From Kitasatospora sp. NBC_00458 (lineage in GTDB: Bacteria > Actinomycetota > Actinomycetes > Streptomycetales > Streptomycetaceae), in contig NZ_CP107904.1 in assembly GCF_036013975.1 (NCBI RefSeq), positions 868,001 to 932,000 of the forward strand: 64,000 bases of DNA. The letters are read 5' to 3'. Below are positions 24,267 to 32,800 of the stretch, one piece after another; within the stretch, counting starts at the first letter, position 1, and each line of letters begins with the position of its first letter. Under the pieces are notes generated by a model. The model searched no databases. It was not told the origin of the DNA and saw only the letters and a list, made by a program, of their open reading frames with translations. The position numbers were made by a program, and so were the translations under genes.

Positions 24267-24781
24267 CAGAGGGTGTTCCTTTCTGGTGGCTCTGCTTCGG
24301 ACGGCCGGGCCCGCGGGTCCGCCCCCGCGCCGAGTGGCCGGAGGCGTGCGGGATCCGCCTGCGGAACGTCCGGATCCGCTGCGACGGCCGCGATCCGACC
24401 GGCGCGACCGCGCGAGCGGGAAGGAAATGCGCGCACGACGAGAACGTGCACGGATCAGGAGGATCGGCCGCGCACCGGGCCGGGGGGCGCCGAACGCCGC
24501 ACCCGCGGAATATCTTCACCATCGACACGGAGCCGGCGAGCACGCCCGGCGAATGTCACAGTCGCAGAACCCCAGAAGAGACCCCCATCACTTCCGCTCC
24601 CCCCGTGATCATCCGTCACACTATAGGACGCGCATACCGGAGGCAATGCACAGAGCGTCATCGGCCGAGGAGTCCGGAGAGCACAGAGTGACATTCGGCC
24701 CGGCCTTTCCGGGATTTCGGCCGCCGGCCCGGCGGACTGGGTCGCCCCACCTCGCCGGACCCGGCCGAACCGGCCTCCGGC
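24267..24781. other. Intergenic region carrying the leader and promoter of the PKS operon
   Basis: There is no convincing gene in these 515 bases. They hold the conserved promoter element at 24561-24662 and then roughly 350 nt of leader running to the ATG at 24266. The gap also separates the HExxH-protein gene, which ends at 24782, from the PKS genes. I see no clear terminator hairpin between them. Confidence 0.7.
24561..24662 (-). promoter_or_regulatory. Conserved promoter element, copy 1 (PKS operon)
   Basis: On the minus strand a TTGCCT box (24646-24641) and a TATAGT box (24625-24620), 15 nt apart, are followed by GTG, a TGATCA palindrome and GGGGGTCTCTTCTG. The whole block of about 100 bp is closely similar to 51559-51662 upstream of the other megasynthase operon. 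The conservation is seen directly. The -35/-10 assignment and shared control are inferences. Confidence 0.7.
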
Positions 24782-25906
24782 TCAGACGCCGAGCCGCTCC
24801 TTGACCTCCGCGAAGAACGGAATGTGCCGATAGTCCTTGGCGTCCTCGTCGTAGTCCGTGTACTCGTTGGTGAATTCCAGCAGTCGCTGCTTGACCTCGT
24901 CGGCCGGGACTCCGTTCCGGATCTCCCGCTCGATCCGCTGTATCGCGCCGAGGAATACGGCCAGGACCTCGGGGAGTTCGTCGTGGAGCCGGATCCGGTC
25001 CCCGCGCAATTCGATTCCACCGTGCTTGGAGAGGAAGTTGAAGAGCAGCTGGGAGGCGACCGCGTCGTAGTTGGGGCGCGGAATCCCCTCCACCGCGTAG
25101 CGGAGCAGCCGCTCGGACAGGATGTACTCGTAGGCCAGCCGCGCCTCCCGGGCGGGCAGCTCCGGGTCGTTCAGGCAGACCAGCATCGCGGAGACGTCGA
25201 CCCGCAGCTCCTCCAGGCCCGCCAGCGGCTTCAGCTTCTTGACCGGCAGGTAGTCCGGGATGGGCATGTCGCCCTGCCGGTGGTGGTACTCGTGCAGCCG
25301 GACCCACCACGAGGAGGCCTGCTCGACCGTCCGGTCGTCGACGCCCCGGAGCAGCGGGAAGCTGTCCTCGGCCATCACCGCGTCGATCATCCTCCGGGTG
25401 ATGCGGTTGTGCCGCTCGACGAACTTGTCGATGAAGTAGAAGATCAGGTCGTCGCCGTGCTGGATGCCGTCGACGTGGTTCTCCGGGAACAGCGCCACGA
25501 CGACGCGCGACCCGAACCCCTTCGAACCGCCCGTGATGTTCACCGGCATGGTGTTGCTGGCGTACCGGGTGGCGAGGTGCGGATTGGTGGGCAGCGTCTC
25601 GTACGTCAGGTACTCCAGCGAAAGGGCCGGGAAGTACGAGGCGTCGAACAGCGAGAAGATGTGGTTGTCGCGCTTCCCGTTGATGTGCGCCTTGACGGCG
25701 TCCAGGCGGGCGCCGGGCGAGTGGTTCCGGAGGTCCTCGACCAGGGCCCGGGCGGCCGGCTGCCGGCCCAGGTTCGGGGCGTCGGCGATCCGCTGCGCCA
25801 ACTCGTCCAGGAATTCTCGGTCCCGAAATGCGTCGCGCGATCCATGAACCTTCTCGCGGATTGCGTCGACCTCGTCGAAGACCGCTGACGGAATGCTGTT
25901 CGACAT
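24782..25906 (-). CDS. Uncharacterised HExxH-motif protein (possible DUF6421-like)
   Basis: This 374-aa protein starts at ATG 25906 behind AAGAAGGTGG. I do not firmly recognise the family; from memory it resembles DUF6421-type proteins of actinomycetes. No signal peptide or membrane segment is visible, so it is probably cytoplasmic. His205-Glu-Tyr-His-His209 is an exact HExxH motif. About 23 residues later comes LEELRVD (231-237), a pattern like the zinc-ligand pair of gluzincin metallopeptidases such as the M49 family (HExxGH...EECRAD). Metal binding is therefore possible but unproven. It lies between the loading PKS operon and a divergently transcribed SDR, and shares a 259-bp control region with the latter. 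A role in the pathway, in tailoring, release or self-protection, is inferred from position only. Confidence 0.85.
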   Translation of the reverse strand: MSNSIPSAVFDEVDAIREKVHGSRDAFRDREFLDELAQRIADAPNLGRQPAARALVEDLRNHSPGARLDAVKAHINGKRDNHIFSLFDASYFPALSLEYLTYETLPTNPHLATRYASNTMPVNITGGSKGFGSRVVVALFPENHVDGIQHGDDLIFYFIDKFVERHNRITRRMIDAVMAEDSFPLLRGVDDRTVEQASSWWVRLHEYHHRQGDMPIPDYLPVKKLKPLAGLEELRVDVSAMLVCLNDPELPAREARLAYEYILSERLLRYAVEGIPRPNYDAVASQLLFNFLSKHGGIELRGDRIRLHDELPEVLAVFLGAIQRIEREIRNGVPADEVKQRLLEFTNEYTDYDEDAKDYRHIPFFAEVKERLGV

Positions 25907-26013
25907 TGCCCACCTTCTTTACAGGCGTAGGTTCGTTGCTTCACCGGGGCCGGGGCGGCAGTGGCCGCCCGAGCCCGCTCCGGAATGTCCTTCCCCGGGT
26001 CTCCTCCGATCCT

Positions 26014-26032
26014 TTCGGCCGGACCGGCCGAA
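26014..26032. promoter_or_regulatory. Perfect 9-1-9 palindrome, candidate operator
   Basis: TTCGGCCGG-A-CCGGCCGAA is a perfect inverted repeat. It lies in the divergent region between the HExxH-protein gene (minus) and the SDR gene (plus), just upstream of the putative SDR -35 box. A 17-of-19 match occurs at 52420-52438. A dimeric repressor site is a reasonable guess; no matching regulator is identified. Confidence 0.5.
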
Positions 26033-26049
26033 TCAGGCCGGTGCGGTGC

Positions 26050-26085
26050 TTGCGCCTTTGTGACCACGCTGGCTAGCGTGATCAC
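26050..26085 (+). promoter_or_regulatory. Putative SDR promoter of the cluster type
   Basis: TTGCGC (26050-26055), a 16-nt spacer and GCTAGC (26072-26077) followed by GTG match the TTGCG-N16-nnTAGCGTG core at 51646-51616 on the minus strand. The GTGATCAC palindrome at 26078-26085 recalls the TGATCA just downstream of the other two promoters. ACGCT-ggct-AGCGT (26066-26079) is a further inverted repeat over the -10 area. Confidence 0.5.
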
Positions 26086-26165
26086 AGGGACTTCTCCGGA
26101 ATATCCGCGAGCCCTTCGATCGCCCGGCTCCCCCGGGGAGCCGGCCGACAGAACTGGAGCAGCAG

Positions 26166-26927
26166 GTGCGAATAGAAGGAAGCGTTGCGCTGGTCACCGG
26201 CGGAACGTCCGGCCTCGGCCTGGCGACGGTACGGAAACTGCGTGAGCGGGGTGCTTCCGTGGTCATCCTCAACCGGCCTTCCGCGCGGAGTGAGAAGGTC
26301 GTGGCGGAGCTGGGCGGGGGAGTCGTCCTCTCCCCCGGCGACGTCACCGCCGAGGAGGACGTCACCGCCGCCGTCGACCGCGCCGAGGAGCTCGGCAGGC
26401 TGCGGATCGTGGTCAACTGCGCCGGCATCGGCAACGCCCACCGGACGGCCGGCCGGAGCGGCCCGTTCCCGCTCGAAGCCTTCAGCAAGGTCGTCCACAC
26501 CAATCTGATCGGTACGTTCAACGTGATCCGCCTCGCCGCGGCGCGGATGATCCGGCTGGAGGAGGACGGCGACGAACGCGGAGTCATCGTCAACACCGCC
26601 TCGATCGCCGCGTTCGACGGCCAGGTCGGACAGGCCGCCTACGCCGCCGCCAAGGGCGGCATCGTGGGAATGACCCTGCCGATCGCCCGTGACCTCGCCC
26701 AGTCGCGGATCCGCGTGGTCACGATCGCCCCGGGCCTGTTCCGCACCCCGATGTTCGACGGCTTCCCGGAGTCCGCGGTCGAGGCGCTCGGCAGGCAGGT
26801 GCCGCACCCGCAACGCCTCGGCGAGGCGGAGGAGTTCGCCTCGCTCGCGGCGCACATCGTGGAGAACCCGATGCTCAACGGCGAGACGATCCGGCTCGAC
26901 GGCGCCCTCCGGATGGGGCCGAGGTGA
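26166..26927 (+). CDS. Short-chain dehydrogenase/reductase
   Basis: This 253-aa protein starts at GTG 26166, with GGAG about 7 nt upstream. It is a classical SDR. It has the Rossmann nucleotide motif TGGTSGLG (about 10-17), NCAG in the fourth strand, and a Ser-Tyr-Lys site (NTASIAAF...YAAAK). Overall it resembles 3-hydroxyacyl-CoA dehydrogenase type 2 (HSD10-like) enzymes. NAD(P)-dependent oxidation or reduction of a hydroxyl/keto group on a small acyl substrate is expected; the substrate is unknown. It is the only plus-strand gene inside the cluster. It is divergent from the HExxH-protein gene and convergent with the halogenase gene. Its promoter core matches those of the megasynthase operons, which favours a pathway role such as precursor supply or tailoring. 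Confidence 0.92.
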   Translation: MRIEGSVALVTGGTSGLGLATVRKLRERGASVVILNRPSARSEKVVAELGGGVVLSPGDVTAEEDVTAAVDRAEELGRLRIVVNCAGIGNAHRTAGRSGPFPLEAFSKVVHTNLIGTFNVIRLAAARMIRLEEDGDERGVIVNTASIAAFDGQVGQAAYAAAKGGIVGMTLPIARDLAQSRIRVVTIAPGLFRTPMFDGFPESAVEALGRQVPHPQRLGEAEEFASLAAHIVENPMLNGETIRLDGALRMGPR

Positions 26928-26952
26928 CGATCCGCCCGTCCCGGTGAACCCG

Positions 26953-26987
26953 CGGCCCGCCCGCCCCGCCGGAGGCCGGGCGGGCCG
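26953..26987. terminator. Bidirectional hairpin between convergent genes
   Basis: An 11-bp perfect GC stem (26953-26963 with 26977-26987, CGGCCCGCCCG arm) and a 13-nt loop lie in the 111-bp gap between the convergent SDR and halogenase genes. There is no T-run, as is usual for actinomycete terminators. Confidence 0.65.
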
Positions 26988-27038
26988 GGCACGTGCCGCG
27001 GCGACCCGCCCGCCTCCGGTCGTGGCGGTCCGTCGGAC

Positions 27039-28523
27039 CTACTGCGGGACGGCCCAGGAGAGGCCGTCCGGCGAGGGGATCAGACCGCCCTCGAAGAGCG
27101 GCGTCTCCTCCTCGGCGTCCTCCCCCAGCACCGCGTGCATCTGCACCTTGGAGCTCTCGGTCATCGCCTCGCGGGCCACGGACGAGCCGAGCAGCGGGGC
27201 CCAGTTGTCGTTGCCGCCCGCGGAGACGGCCTCGACCGCGGAGGCGAACTCCTCGGTCTGCGCGTGCAGGCGCGCCGCGACCGACTCGGCATCGCTGAGC
27301 GCCGCCTCCCCGGAGGAGACGCCGCCCACCAGTTCCACGAACGACTCCAGTTCGGTGCTGCTGTTCCGGGTGAGCTTCTTGGCCTCCCAGAAGTAGGAGC
27401 CCTCGACGCGGTGCATGTCGTAGAAGGACATCAGGAACTCGTAGAACACGCCGTACTCGCGGCGGTAGCGCGCCTCGAACTCCTTCATGGCCGCCTCCTC
27501 CTCGACCTCGCCGGCCAGCGTGCTGTTGATCGACCTCGCGGCCAACAGCGCGCTGTAGGTGGCCAGGTGGACGCCGGAGGAGAAGACCGGGTCGACGAAG
27601 CAGGCGGCATCGCCGACGAGCATCATGCCCGGCCGCCAGAAGGCGGTGTGGTGGTACGAGTAGTCCTTGCGGACCCGGATCTGGCCGTACTGGCCCGTGG
27701 TGACCCGGGTGGCGGGGGCGAGGAAGTCCGAGATCATCGGGCACTCGTCGATCAGGGCCTGGAGCGCCTTCTCCGGATCGCCCTGGACCTTCTCGGCCAA
27801 CTCCCGCCGGACCACGGCTCCGACGCTGGTCAGGGTGTCGCTCAGCGGGATGTACCAGAACCAGCCGCTCTCGAAGGCGACGCACAGGATGTTGTAGCGG
27901 GTCGGCTCCGGCAGCCGCTTGCCGCCCTCGAAGTAGCCGAACAGCGCCAGGTTGCGGAAGAAGTCCGAGTACTCCCGGCGGCCGCCTATCCGCTGGTTGA
28001 GCCGGCTCTGGTTGCCGGAGGCGTCCACCACGAACCGCGCCGACACCTCCCGCTGCACGCCCTGGTCGTCGGTGTAGCGCACACCCGAGACCCGGTCGCC
28101 GTCCTCCACGATCTCCGACACGGCGCTGCCCTCGCGGACCACGGCGCCGACCCGGCGGGCGTTGTCCAGCAGGATCTTGTCGAACTTGGAGCGCTCCACC
28201 TGGTAGGCGGTGGAGGTCGGGCCGGCCATCTGGGGGGAGACCGAGAAGGAGAAGGTCCACGGCTCCGGGTTGGCGCCCCAGCGGAAGGTACCGCCGCGCT
28301 TGAGCGGGAAGCCCGCCTTGGCCAGCTCGTCCGCCGCGCCGGTCAGCCGGCAGACGCCGTGGATGGTGGACGGCAGCAGCGACTCCCCGATCTGGTAGCG
28401 CGGGAAGAACTCCTTCTCCAGAACGAGCACCGAGTGCCCCTTCTTGGCGACGAGTGCGGCCAGGGTCGAGCCGCCGGGACCGCCGCCGACGACCACGACA
28501 TCGAATGCTTCGGTGTTGCTCAC
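27039..28523 (-). CDS. FADH2-dependent halogenase (carrier-protein-substrate type)
   Basis: This 494-aa protein starts at GTG 28523, overlapping the antiporter stop by 4 bp (GTGA). The N-terminal FAD motif VVGGGPGGS is at about 11-19. A Lys at about 75 lies where the family has its chloramine/hypohalite-relay lysine. The halogenase signature WxWxIP is present as WFWYIP (221-226), and a second flavin motif reads GDAACFVDPVFSSGVHLA. It looks closer to the CndH/SgcC3-like group, which halogenates aromatic or electron-rich groups on carrier-bound substrates, than to free-tryptophan halogenases; this is from memory of the families. It needs reduced flavin from a separate reductase, and none is seen in the window. 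As the last gene of the NRPS-antiporter-halogenase operon it probably chlorinates a residue or the chain of the hybrid product. Confidence 0.93.
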   Translation of the reverse strand: MSNTEAFDVVVVGGGPGGSTLAALVAKKGHSVLVLEKEFFPRYQIGESLLPSTIHGVCRLTGAADELAKAGFPLKRGGTFRWGANPEPWTFSFSVSPQMAGPTSTAYQVERSKFDKILLDNARRVGAVVREGSAVSEIVEDGDRVSGVRYTDDQGVQREVSARFVVDASGNQSRLNQRIGGRREYSDFFRNLALFGYFEGGKRLPEPTRYNILCVAFESGWFWYIPLSDTLTSVGAVVRRELAEKVQGDPEKALQALIDECPMISDFLAPATRVTTGQYGQIRVRKDYSYHHTAFWRPGMMLVGDAACFVDPVFSSGVHLATYSALLAARSINSTLAGEVEEEAAMKEFEARYRREYGVFYEFLMSFYDMHRVEGSYFWEAKKLTRNSSTELESFVELVGGVSSGEAALSDAESVAARLHAQTEEFASAVEAVSAGGNDNWAPLLGSSVAREAMTESSKVQMHAVLGEDAEEETPLFEGGLIPSPDGLSWAVPQ

Positions 28524-29854
28524 GCTGATGTGTCTCCCGTTTCCTCGCCGCCGACGCCGACGGTCTGTCCAGAATGTGCAGTGGGTGGAGTACTGGTCTC
28601 GATGCGGCCGGGCCGCCCCGGCCGGGTCGGCCGCCGCCCGTCCTTGCGCTCGTCGCCGATCAGCTGGAGCAGCGGACCCGTCATCACGGTGGTGATCAGC
28701 GCCAGCATGACCAGGACGGCGTAGAGCTTCTGGCCGATGAGTCCCGCGGACTTGCCGACCTCCAGCACGATGAGCTCGGTCAGACCGCGGGTGTTCACCA
28801 TGACGGCGACCAGGGCGGACTGCCGGGGGTCCAGGCGGTGCAGACGGGCCACGCCGTAGGTGGGGACGATCTTGCCGGCGATCGCCACCAGCAGGAGCAG
28901 GCCGAGCAGGCCCAGGCCGTCCGCCCCCACCGCGCCGAGGTTGACGGACAGTCCGGTGACGACGAAGAACAGCGGCAGCAGCAGGTTGGCGACCTGCTCC
29001 ATGGGCCCCAGGACGTCGGCGTCCGGGGCGCCGTCACGCCGCGGCATGGCCATCCCGGCGAGGAACCCGCCGAAGACCGCGTGCAGCCCGAGCGACTCGG
29101 TGACCCAGGCACTGCCCAGGGCGACGACCAGCGCCACCGGCACCGGGTTGCTCAGCAGGCTCGCCGGCCGGGCCAACCACCAGCGCAGCACGGGCCGGAG
29201 GCAGCCGAACAGGAACGCCGCGAACCCCACCAGCAGCGCCAGGGCCACCGGCCAGGACCAGCGGGTGGCATGGCCCGAGTCGCTGAGCACCGCGGCCAGC
29301 ACCAACCAGGCGGCCACGTCCATGAGTCCGGCCGCCGCGATGGACACCGCCCCGGCGGTGGTGCCCGGCGCGCGCTCGCGCACGATGGCCGCCAGGACCG
29401 GCAGCGCCGTGATCGAGATCGCCACCGCCATGAACATCGCGAACGAGGTCCGGCCCGCGTGCGCCGGGTCCACCGCGGAGAAGAGCCCGCCGCACAGGGA
29501 GACGGCCGCCAGGGTCAGCCCCATCGGGGCCAGCAGCGCCGCCAGCGCGACGTTCACCGCGGTGCGTCCCGCCCGGAAGGTGCGGAAGTCGATCTCGTAG
29601 CCCGCCACGAAGAGGAACAGGACGATCGCGATCTGGGCGAGCACCGAGAGGAACGGCCGCGCCTCGGCGGGGAAGAGGAAGGTGGTCGGATCGCCCGGCA
29701 GCCGGCCCAGCAGGGTCGGCCCCAGGGCGATGCCGCCCAGGATCTGGCCGATCACCGTGGGCTGGTTGAGCCTCCGGGCGACTCCGCCGGACAGCCAGGA
29801 CACCAGGACGACCAGGGCCACGTCCCCGAGGACGACGGCGGTCGGGGCACTCAT
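28520..29854 (-). CDS. CPA2-family cation/proton antiporter
   Basis: This 444-aa membrane protein starts at ATG 29854, overlapping the NRPS stop by 4 bp (ATGA), and itself overlaps the halogenase start. It has about 12 hydrophobic segments and typical Na+/H+ exchanger features: GGIALGPTLLGRLPG near the N-terminus, LFLFVAGYEIDF in the fourth segment, GLHAVFGGFLAGMAMP, and NTRGLTELIVLEVG late. The C-terminal 40 residues are hydrophilic, Arg/Gly/Thr-rich. Such antiporters occur in several actinomycete PKS/NRPS clusters, where they are thought to help export or resistance to ionophoric or charged products. Here that is inference from the operon position between NRPS and halogenase genes. Confidence 0.92.
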   Translation of the reverse strand: MSAPTAVVLGDVALVVLVSWLSGGVARRLNQPTVIGQILGGIALGPTLLGRLPGDPTTFLFPAEARPFLSVLAQIAIVLFLFVAGYEIDFRTFRAGRTAVNVALAALLAPMGLTLAAVSLCGGLFSAVDPAHAGRTSFAMFMAVAISITALPVLAAIVRERAPGTTAGAVSIAAAGLMDVAAWLVLAAVLSDSGHATRWSWPVALALLVGFAAFLFGCLRPVLRWWLARPASLLSNPVPVALVVALGSAWVTESLGLHAVFGGFLAGMAMPRRDGAPDADVLGPMEQVANLLLPLFFVVTGLSVNLGAVGADGLGLLGLLLLVAIAGKIVPTYGVARLHRLDPRQSALVAVMVNTRGLTELIVLEVGKSAGLIGQKLYAVLVMLALITTVMTGPLLQLIGDERKDGRRPTRPGRPGRIETSTPPTAHSGQTVGVGGEETGDTSA

Positions 29855-32800
29855 GAGGACTCCTCCTCGCTCGGCTCGCCGGTCTCGGCGCGCAGTCCTG
29901 CCAGGTCCGCCTCCGGGCGCCGGACGATCTGCTCCAGCAGGCGCAGGTAGTCCCCGGACAGCCTCTCGGCGCTCCCCCGGGCGAACAGGTCGGTGCTGTA
30001 CTCCAGGTAGCCCTCCAGGCCCTTCTCCGTCTCGCGCAGCGACAGGTTCAGGTCGAAGGTCGCCGTCCCGGGGAGGGTGGGGAGCGTTTCCCCGGCCAGA
30101 CCGTCGACGCGGTCGATGTCCCGCCGGCCCCCGCCGTCCGTCGACGGGGCCGGCGCCAGGTTGAACATCACCTGGAACAGCGGGGAGCGGGCCGGATCGG
30201 GGTGCGGGACCAGCGTGCGGACGAGGTCCGCGAAGGGCAGGTCCTTGTGCGCCTGCGCCTCGGCCACCACCTCCCTGGCCTGGGCCAGCAGCCCGGTGAA
30301 GGCCTGCTGCGGCGCCACGTCCAGGCGCATCACCAGCGCGTTCACGAAGTACCCCACCACGTCGTCGAGTTCGGCGGCCGGCCGGTTGGTCACCGGCGAG
30401 CCGATCGCCAGTTCGCGGTCGTCGGTGCGTCCGCCCAGGAGCACCGCGTAGGCCGCCAGCATGGTCATGTAGAGCGTGGCGCCGTGCTGCGCGCCGAGCC
30501 CGCGCAGCCGCTCCACCAGCTCGGCCGGGACGGCGAGCTCCACCGCCGCGCCCTGGTGGGACTTCACCGGGCAGCGCGGGTAGTCGGTGCGCAGCGCGAG
30601 GCACTCGGGCAGTCCGTCGAGCCGCTTGCGCCAGAAGTCGCGTTGCCGGTCGAGCTCGGCGGCGTCCACGGTGCGGCGCTGCCAGCGGGCGAAGTCGGCG
30701 TACTGCAGCGGCAGCGGCGCCGGGCCCGGTCGGCCGTCGCCCGACCCCTGGTAGAAGGCGACCAGTTCCCGCATCAGGATGCCGGTGGACCAGCCGTCCA
30801 CGACGCCCCACGGGCGGGTGAGGACGAGGACGTGCTCGTCCTCGTCGACGACCAGCAGGTGGGCGCGGAGCATGTGCCGGTCCTGCGGCGCGAAGGGGCG
30901 CAGCCGCTCGGCCCGCAGCCATTCGGTGAGCGCGGCCTCGCCGCCGGTGGACCGCGGGAGCGCCAGGACGGGCGTCTCGAAGCCGTCGGCGCCGTTCACG
31001 CGCTGGACGACGGTCCCGTCGCGCTCCGGGTAGCCGGTGCGCAGGATCGCGTGCCGCGCCACCAGGGCGTGCACGGCCCGCGCCAGGGCGTCCCGGTCCA
31101 GCCGGCCGCGCAGCCGTACGGCCAGCTGGGCGTTGTCGTGCGCGGTGCCCAGGTGCGCGGGGGTCCGCAGGAACCACAGGTCCTGCTGGGCGAAGGACAG
31201 CGGCGCCTCGTCACCCTCCGTCGCGGGCGCGGCGGGCACCAGGTCGGCGGGCACCAGGTCGGCGGACGGCTGCGGCTGCGGCTGCGGCTGCCCGGCGGCC
31301 CCGCCGTCGCTCGCCGCCCCGGTCGCCGGGGGCGTGCCGGCGCCGGGGTCGCCGGTGACCGCGACGGGCCCCTCCGTGCTCCGGTCGGCGGCCGCCTCCA
31401 GCGCCGCCGCCAGGTCCTCGACGGTTGCGGCCGTGAGGATGAGCTGGAGCGGCAGGTCCGTGCCGGTCTCCTTCTTGACCCGCAGGTTGAGGCGGGTGGC
31501 GAGCAGGGAGTGACCGCCCAGGTTGAAGAAGTTGTCCTGGAGGCCGACCCGGTCGAGCCCCAGGACCCCGCCGATGAGCCGGCACAGGGTGTGCTGGGCC
31601 TCGGTGCGGGGCGCGACGTAGACCTCCTTGGCGAGGTCCTCCTCGTCCGGTGCCGGCAGCGCCCGCTTGTCGACCTTGCCCTGGGGCGTGACCGGCAGTT
31701 CCTCCAGGACGACGAAGGCACCGGGGACCATGTAGTCCGGCAGCCGGTCGGACAGGTGGTCGCGCAGCTCCCGCACCAGGCCGGGGCCGACCCGGTCGAT
31801 CTGCGGTTCGTTGGCCAGGCGCCGGGCCCGGTACGGGTGGCGTGCCAGCACCCGGGGCCGCTCGCCCCAGCCCAGCACCAGGTCGAGGCCGTCCGGCCGG
31901 TCCTGCGACCAGGTGGCCGCGATGTGGTAGCCGAGCTCCTCGGCGTGCCGCAGCGCCGCCTCCAGTTCCGCGGATTCCTCCCGGGCCCGCGCCGAGAGCC
32001 GCTCGCCACCGGGCAGCGGGTCCACCTGGCGGGACGGGGCCAGCCGGGCCAGCGAGGCGAGGACGCGCGCGTCCTCCGCGATCCGCGGGTTGGTCAGTCC
32101 GGTGACGCCGAACCGTTCGGGGACGTCGCCGACCAGCAGGGCGCGCAGCTCCGCCGGGGTGGCGGCCTCCAGCCAGGGGAGGTCGGGCGCCGCGGCGGCC
32201 GGGCCCTTGGTCAGCACCACGTCGTAGCGGTAGGCGAGCATCTCGTTGCCGCCGGTCCCCCGCTTGAGCATGATGTCGACGGCGCCCAGTTCCTCGAACC
32301 GCTCCGGGAGCCGGGTGAAGAAGCCGGGGCTGACCAGGAGTTCGCTCTCCTGGCGGCGGCGGCGCTGCACCTGCGCGGCCAGCGCGCCGACCGTGCTCGG
32401 GACGCCGGAGCGGCTGCGCTCGATGGCGCAGACGTGTTCGGAGAACAGGTCCAGGTTCCGGATGTCGCCCAGCAGGATCCGGCCGCCCTCTTCGAGCAGG
32501 GGCAGGATCCGGGCGATCACCTCCTGGAGGTAGTGGCGTGTGGGGAAGTACTGCGCCACGGAGTTGAGCACGACCACGTCGAAGGTCTCGCCGGCGAGCT
32601 CCGCCACCGACAGCGCGTCTCCCTGTCGCAGGGTGAGGTGGGACCAGCCCCGGCGCTCGGCGCTCCGGCGCACGTCCGCCAGGGCCGCGGCGGAGATGTC
32701 GATGCCGTGCACCCGCTCGCACTCCTGTGCGTAGCGGAGGAGCAGCAGCCCGGTGCCGCAGCCGACCTCCAGCAGCCGCTTGGGCCGCAGTCCGCGGATC

